In this document: positions 59,645 through 64,000 of the stretch, in pieces | Numbering within the stretch: the first letter of the stretch is position 1 | Layout: each line of letters begins with the position of its first letter | Source of the DNA: Thermosulfurimonas sp. F29 | Lineage (GTDB): Bacteria > Desulfobacterota > Thermodesulfobacteria > Thermodesulfobacteriales > Thermodesulfobacteriaceae | Direction of reading: 5' to 3' | NCBI RefSeq assembly: GCF_019688735.1 | Contig: NZ_JAIFYA010000001.1 | Location: forward strand, 620,001 to 684,000 | DNA length: 64,000 nucleotides | Program-made: the position numbers and the translations under genes | The notes under the pieces: model-generated | Seen by the model: only the letters and a program-made list of their open reading frames with translations | Databases searched by the model: none | Told to the model about the DNA's origin: nothing

Positions 59645-60615
59645 TCGGTCTTACTGAGAAAGTCTTCCAAGTCTCTTTCGATTTTTTGAGCGAGGCTCTG
59701 AGGAGCTATTACCTTGAAATAAGGTATCCAGCGATAAAGCCAGTGTTTGAATCCTTCCAGTCCCCGGATCATAAAGCGCACCTCAAGCCATCCGTTCCCA
59801 AGTTCCCGGCACGACTGATCTTTCACCCATTTGCGGCGCAAAAAATATTGCCTTACTTCAGGGGCGAAATGTACGATCACCTCCTGCGGACACTCATCTA
59901 CGTAAGGCCCGAAGGTTTCCTGAATCTCTTCAACCGAAGGAAGTTCTTTTCGAGGAACAAAGTAGCGATCCGTGAGCTGCCAGGTACGGATCTTGTCGAG
60001 GGCAAAGGTTCGCTGTCCTTCTTTGGTGCGGCACCAGGCATGTACATACCAGAATTCCCCGGTGAAAAACACGAAGTATGGCTCGATTTCTCGTTCCTCC
60101 GGTGTCTCTCCAGGCTCCCGCTCATACTCGATTTTCACCACCCGGTGCTCCCGGATGGCGGAAGACAAGTCCTTTAGGAGATCCAGTAGATGGGGCGGGT
60201 CACAGAGGCCCTGAACTCCGAAGACCTCGGTGAAATGCGAGAATCTTTCCCTGGGGGAGGCCGTTATTTTGTTCTCTATTTGATTTAGCGCGCGGGCCGC
60301 CGCCTCCCCCAGCAGAGGTTCGAGGAACCTCCGGGCGAGTGCCAGCACCAGGGCCTCTTCGGTCTCAAGAAGAGCCCGGCGCAGGCTGAAGTTCGAGGTA
60401 AAGGCGTAAGTGCCGCGCTCCTTGTCGTAGTAGATGGGAAAGCCGGCCTCCATGAGGGAATTTAGGTAGCGGTAAACCGTGCGTTCGCTTACCTCAAGCT
60501 CCTGCGCCAGCTCCGGCACCCTCACCCGCTCCCGCCGATCAAGCTTGTTCAGTATGTAGAGCAGCCGATCGAATTTGTTCATGGCCTCATAATAATCTTC
60601 TTGATCTGACACCAT
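59641..60615 (-). CDS. WYL-domain transcriptional regulator
   Basis: A 324-residue protein. The N-terminal winged helix reads MNKFDRLLYILNKLDRRERV with LAQELEVSERTVYRYLNSL. A WYL domain spans about 140-225 (YFVFFTGEFWYVHAWCRTKEGQ...FALDKIR) and a WCX-like C-terminus follows (VRFMIRGLEGFKHWLYRW). WYL regulators commonly repress defence and phage-response operons and sense a nucleic-acid-type ligand. The first ATG overlaps the PIN toxin stop (TAATG); an inner ATG at 60582 fits the HTH start equally well. Its stop overlaps the DnaE-like gene. Confidence 0.92.
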   Translation of the reverse strand: MVSDQEDYYEAMNKFDRLLYILNKLDRRERVRVPELAQELEVSERTVYRYLNSLMEAGFPIYYDKERGTYAFTSNFSLRRALLETEEALVLALARRFLEPLLGEAAARALNQIENKITASPRERFSHFTEVFGVQGLCDPPHLLDLLKDLSSAIREHRVVKIEYEREPGETPEEREIEPYFVFFTGEFWYVHAWCRTKEGQRTFALDKIRTWQLTDRYFVPRKELPSVEEIQETFGPYVDECPQEVIVHFAPEVRQYFLRRKWVKDQSCRELGNGWLEVRFMIRGLEGFKHWLYRWIPYFKVIAPQSLAQKIERDLEDFLSKTE

Positions 60616-61082
60616 TATGTCATGCGCACAAGGGGTTTTCCTCCGTTCTCACCAAAGGCCAGGAGCAATCCCTCTTTTTCCGCCGCTTCCGTCAATCTAC
60701 TATCGAAGGCCCCGAACCATATTTCCTCTCTGCTCATTTTTAGAAACAGTGCTGAAGCCAGATGTATTCCGTCGAAGCCTCTCAATCCATGCTTCAGAAT
60801 CAAGTCCCTGGCCGTTTCCAAGACCAAATCGCTCACCCTCACCAAAGTGTAACCTCCACCTCGCCAGTCATTTTCGAATTTACGGATTGCCTCCTTGAAG
60901 CCCTCTTCCGTAATCCTTCTCTCCACCCGAAAAGCCCTCCTGAAAGCCGAATAGGCCTCGGTATAAGCCACGACGCTGGTCGCTATTTCCTGCGCCCGCC
61001 CTCTGTACGCCCTTACCATATCGCTCCCCGGCTCCTTGATATAAAGCTTTACCAGTGCTGAAGTGTCCAGATAAAGAATCAT
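60615..61082 (-). CDS. PIN-domain ribonuclease toxin, VapC type
   Basis: A 155-residue PIN protein. The acidic catalytic residues are in MILYLDTSALVKLY, AYTEAYSAF, RGFDGIHLASAL and FGAFDSRLTEAA. VapC toxins cleave tRNA or rRNA and are neutralised by an antitoxin encoded upstream, which is the case here. Start overlaps the antitoxin stop (ATGA); stop overlaps the WYL start (TAATG). The coupling with WYL and DnaE-like genes is unusual for a plain toxin-antitoxin pair. Confidence 0.92.
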   Translation of the reverse strand: MILYLDTSALVKLYIKEPGSDMVRAYRGRAQEIATSVVAYTEAYSAFRRAFRVERRITEEGFKEAIRKFENDWRGGGYTLVRVSDLVLETARDLILKHGLRGFDGIHLASALFLKMSREEIWFGAFDSRLTEAAEKEGLLLAFGENGGKPLVRMT

Positions 61083-61342
61083 CTCCTATCCTCTATAACC
61101 ATTTCAGAGACCAGTTTTCCTTCTCCCTGGAGTTCTACCTCTGCGCCCTCGGGCTTGCCTCTAGCCCTAAGAATCTCCCCTTCTGTTTCTTTCAAGAGAT
61201 CCTCCATGAGTTTCAACCGGATCAGAGTCCTATACCCTATGCCCAGCTTGGCCGCCTTCTTCTTGTAATGCTCTATAAGAACCTCTGGAAGAAGAAGAGT
61301 GATCTGTTTCAACTCCTGTTTCCTTATCTTGTGGGGCTGCAT
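61079..61342 (-). CDS. Ribbon-helix-helix antitoxin of the PIN toxin
   Basis: An 87-residue protein with a CopG/BrnA-like ribbon-helix-helix (KQITLLLPEVLIEHYKKKAAKLGIGYRTLIRLKL, about 12-45) and a Glu/Gly-rich C-terminal tail that would wrap the toxin. GGAGGAG lies before the ATG. First gene of the four-gene operon. It probably represses its own promoter, where a 7-11-7 dyad lies (61367-61391). Confidence 0.85.
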   Translation of the reverse strand: MQPHKIRKQELKQITLLLPEVLIEHYKKKAAKLGIGYRTLIRLKLMEDLLKETEGEILRARGKPEGAEVELQGEGKLVSEMVIEDRR

Positions 61343-61366
61343 CTCGCTCCTCCAAACTCATTTTTT

Positions 61367-61391
61367 ATCTAAAGAATAACCAATTTTAGAT
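61367..61391. promoter_or_regulatory. Perfect inverted repeat between the toxin operon and the AAA+ gene
   Basis: ATCTAAA, 11 nt, TTTAGAT. It lies in the 58-bp divergent gap and could serve both directions. The likely binders are the ribbon-helix-helix antitoxin or the WYL regulator. Confidence 0.6.
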
Positions 61392-61400
61392 CTTTAAACA

Positions 61401-63621
61401 ATGTTTTATAGATCTTTTTCCGGTTCGATCCAGATCTTGAAATTTACTGACATAAGGGTGTCACTATCCCTTTCCATAATTAAAGATGCGGAAAATTACA
61501 AAAGCACGGAGGTGATAACCTTGGAGGAAATTTTTTTAGAGAACGGGCTTGTGGCCTACTGGATCGCCAAGTTATCTATTATTTGTAGGCCGCGTATTGA
61601 ATTAAGACTTAGAGAAATTTTTGAAGCTTTTGATTATCATAGTCAAAATTGGGTAAATCTCCTATTATCGTATTTTGACAAAGATGCTCTTGAATTTCTT
61701 GTTGAAAAGAAAAACATTCCTGCTTCAGCTAAGAGTGAATACTTTTTTGATCAACTCTATAAATTGCTACCAAAAATTGAAAATAAAGCTGAAATTTCCG
61801 ATCCAATTTTAAAGAAAAATTTAGAAATTTTTTCTAAAGCTCGGTTTAGATGAGAAAGAGGAGCTTCTTTTTATCTTTGCTTTATTAGCTTCTAGCGAGC
61901 CAATTCTTGAAAAATTTTTGCAAGATCTGGGAGAGATGTCTCTAAATTTTGCCTTAAACTGTTTGGCACAACTTTTTAACTTATCTCTGGGAGAGCTTTG
62001 TCAAGTTTTAACAACTGGACGTCTTATTACAGGAAAATTGCTTTCTATAAAAGAATTATGGCAAGGAGGGATGACATGTTTACACAATCTTTTTGAAATA
62101 GAATACAAAACATTTCTTTTACAATTTTTTGTTTCGCATCGGGATCGGTGGGAATTCTTTTCCGGTTACTTCCGTCGAGTTTCTTCTTCCGCCTTCCCAT
62201 TAGAAAGATTTTCCCATATTCCGGAGTTAGAAATTCTTGTAGGTTATCTTGATAAAGTCCTTCGGGAAAGGCGTCCCGGAGTAAATGTGCTTCTCTACGG
62301 GCCTCCGGGGACTGGCAAGACCGAACTTTCCAAAGCCTTAGCTTCCCATCTCAAGGCCCATCTTTTTGAGGTGGCCTTTCTCAAGCCGGATCTCGAACCT
62401 TTCACGCCTGCGGATCGCCTCAGGGCACTCTTTGTGGCTCAGCAGGTCCTCTCCTCCGGCCCGGAGCGTTCCATTATTCTTCTCGACGAAGCCGAGGACA
62501 TTTTGGGAGGAATGAATTCGTTAGGCCCTTCCAAGAAAGATCTTCCGAGCAAAATCCAGGTCAACCGTTTCCTCGAAAGCAATCCGATTCCGGTGATCTG
62601 GATAGTAAATGTCCTGAGAGGCATAGACCCGGCCCATCTGCGTCGTTTCGACCTTGTGGTTCCGGTGGAGAGCATGCCTGTGGAGATCCGCCTGCAGTTA
62701 ATTCGGGAGGCCACGGAGAGGCTTCCGGTGAGCGAGGTCTGGCGGCAAACCCTGGCCCGGGAGGAGATCCCTCCGGCCCTCATCACCCGGGCCGCGCGGG
62801 TGGTGGCCACGGTAAACTCCGGAGAGCCCGAGCGCGACCTGGAAAGACTCCTTTCCTCCACCCTCCAGGTTATGGGGAAAGGGCCCGTCTCTGCCCGTAA
62901 GAGCCGGCCCCAGCTCCCCTTCCGAGCGGAGGTCCTGAACACCAGCCCGCCTATCGAGGAGATCTTCGCCCTGACCGAAAGCGACTATCCTGCCCGACTT
63001 CTTTTCTACGGGCCACCGGGAACCGGAAAGACCGAGCTTGCCCACCGCCTGGCCGAACGCCTGGGGCGTCCTCTCCTGGTGCGCCGGGCCTCGGATCTCT
63101 TCTCTCCCTATGTAGGCGAGACGGAAAGAGCCATCGCCGCCATGTTCCGGGAGGCCGAGCGGAAGGGGGCGGTTCTTCTCCTCGACGAGGTGGACAGCTT
63201 TCTGCGCACGCGCCGCGAGGCCCGTCACTCCTGGGAGATCACCTGGGTCAACGAGATGCTCACCGGGATGGAGAGATACGAGGGCTGGTTCATCTGCACC
63301 ACCAATTTTGCCGAGATACTGGATGAAGCCACGGCCCGGCGGTTTGACCTTCGGGTGGAATTTCGCCCCATGGAGCCGGAGCAGGCCTGGCGACTTTTCG
63401 TGGCCCTCTTTGGGGATGCGGCCCGAGAGGAACACCGCCGGCGCCTTTACACCCTGAGGCTCACCCCGGGAAACTTCGCCACCGTTTATCGCCGACTTTC
63501 TCTTCTTGGCGCGGAGAAAGATCCCGCCCGGTTTTTACGGGAACTGGAACGCGAGACTGAAGGCCTGCGTTCTCGACCTTCGATAGGGTTTGCCGTGGAC
63601 AAACCCGGTTTTTTAATTTAG
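61401..63621 (+). pseudogene. Tandem AAA+ ATPase, split by a frameshift in a T6 run
   Basis: One gene in two frames. 61401-61853 encodes an N-terminal helical domain of about 145 residues. The reading then continues in the +1 frame (from about 61830) through LGLDEKEELLFIFALLA to 63621. An extra T in GAAATTTTTTCTAAAG would cause it. The second part has two AAA+ modules: GPPGTGKTELSKALAS at 62299 with IILLDEAEDI at 62472, and GPPGTGKTELAHRLAERLG at 63010 with LLLDEVDSFL at 63177 and the sensor stretch FICTTNF. The whole protein would be about 740 residues. The N-terminal third is AT-rich, the AAA+ part GC-rich. No ribosome site is seen at 61401. Function unknown; some two-AAA proteins of this kind occur in mobile islands. 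Confidence 0.8.
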
Positions 63622-63633
63622 AAAATAGCCTAA

Positions 63634-63807
63634 ATGCGCTATTATTTCGAATGGGATCCACAAAAAGCGAAGCTCAACCTTCAAAAACATAAAGTTTCCT
63701 TTGAGAGAGCATGTACAATTTTTAAAGATCCTAACGCTTTATCCATTTACGATGAAGAACATAGTGAAAAAGAAGATCGTTGGATTACTTTAAGTGAAGG
63801 GCTTTGA
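63634..63807 (+). pseudogene. brnT: Shortened BrnT-type toxin
   Basis: A 57-residue frame beginning MRYYFEWDPQKAKLNLQKHK and VSFERACTIFKDPNAL, the BrnT start. BrnT RNases are about 90-100 residues; after RWITL the frame reads SEGL and stops. The C-terminal half (normally G-x-x-xGR-x-L-x-V...IRIISAR.A) is missing. It is either a decayed toxin or a minimal version. The next gene starts 1 nt after the stop. Confidence 0.8.
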
Positions 63808-63808
63808 A

Positions 63809-64000
63809 ATGAAAAAAGAATACGATTTTTCCAAAGGAGAGAGGGGAAAATTTTACCGTCCTGATGCCGAATTCTATATTCCGATTTATTTAGAACGTGA
63901 AATTCTAGAAGAGCTTGAAAAGATTGCTTTAAAAAAGAATTTAGAAATAAATACTATCGTGAACCAATTTTTAAAGAAAGAATTAGAAATTATAAAATAT
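63809..64000 (+). CDS. brnA: BrnA-like antitoxin, right edge open
   Basis: At least 64 residues, MKKEYDFSKGERGKFYRPDA at the start, matching the BrnA/CopG-type antitoxin family (EYDFSKG.RGKFY), followed by a ribbon-helix-helix (YIPIYLEREILEELEKIALK). No stop is reached before the window ends. It lies 1 nt after the shortened BrnT frame. Confidence 0.8.
   Translation, partial: MKKEYDFSKGERGKFYRPDAEFYIPIYLEREILEELEKIALKKNLEINTIVNQFLKKELEIIKY

Overview
The window looks like chromosomal DNA of an anaerobic, thermophilic, sulfur-metabolising bacterium, most likely a Thermodesulfobacteriota-type organism. This is inferred, not tested. The G+C content and the rRNA are GC-rich. The genes include RtcB, TrpB2, a four-subunit pyruvate:ferredoxin oxidoreductase, a molybdopterin sulfur-compound reductase, a small siroheme/ferredoxin protein and an octahaem cytochrome. 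LPS heptose genes (gmhB, a waaF-like gene) indicate a Gram-negative envelope.

Layout. 1-8 kb: the C-terminal part of a Psr/Phs/Ttr-type molybdoenzyme, a transglutaminase-like exported protein, a methyltransferase that runs antisense into rnpB, then nitronate monooxygenase, TrpB2 and RtcB. 8-12.5 kb: a TtrS-like hybrid histidine kinase and LPS heptose genes. 12.5-15 kb: an isc operon (TusA-like, IscS-like, Rrf2, IscU) behind two copies of one operator. Its IscS homologue has lost the PLP lysine. 15-24.3 kb: truD, a GGDEF/EAL protein, queH, two Fe-S/Zn proteins behind a perfect FNR/CRP-type box, tiny membrane proteins, a siroheme ferredoxin, an orphan CbiO and a PcrA-type helicase. 24.5-33.8 kb: dnaN, gyrB, an AT-rich octahaem cytochrome c, rsfS, gpmI, a LysR regulator and ispG. 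33.8-39.95 kb: a complete rRNA operon (16S, tRNA-Ile, tRNA-Ala, 23S, 5S, terminator). Its 23S gene carries a 677-nt group I intron at the E. coli U1931 position with a LAGLIDADG homing endonuclease. 40-55 kb: mostly housekeeping genes (porGDAB, mobB, ricT, metG, tRNAs), plus an AT-rich HEPN-like gene just after the rRNA operon.

55-64 kb is a genomic island that starts at tRNA-Leu(CAA) with a tyrosine integrase and is still open at the right edge. It holds a frameshifted Dam-type methylase and about 0.8 kb with no recognised gene. Next comes a tightly overlapping four-gene operon (ribbon-helix-helix antitoxin, PIN toxin, WYL regulator, DnaE-derived protein that has lost the polymerase catalytic core). 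Divergent from this operon is a frameshifted tandem AAA+ ATPase, followed by a shortened BrnT and a BrnA-like antitoxin. A perfect 7-11-7 inverted repeat lies between the four-gene operon and the AAA+ gene. This WYL/dead-DnaE/toxin/AAA+ cluster is the best candidate here for an undescribed, possibly defence-related system. The second candidate is the isc operon built around a lysine-less IscS.
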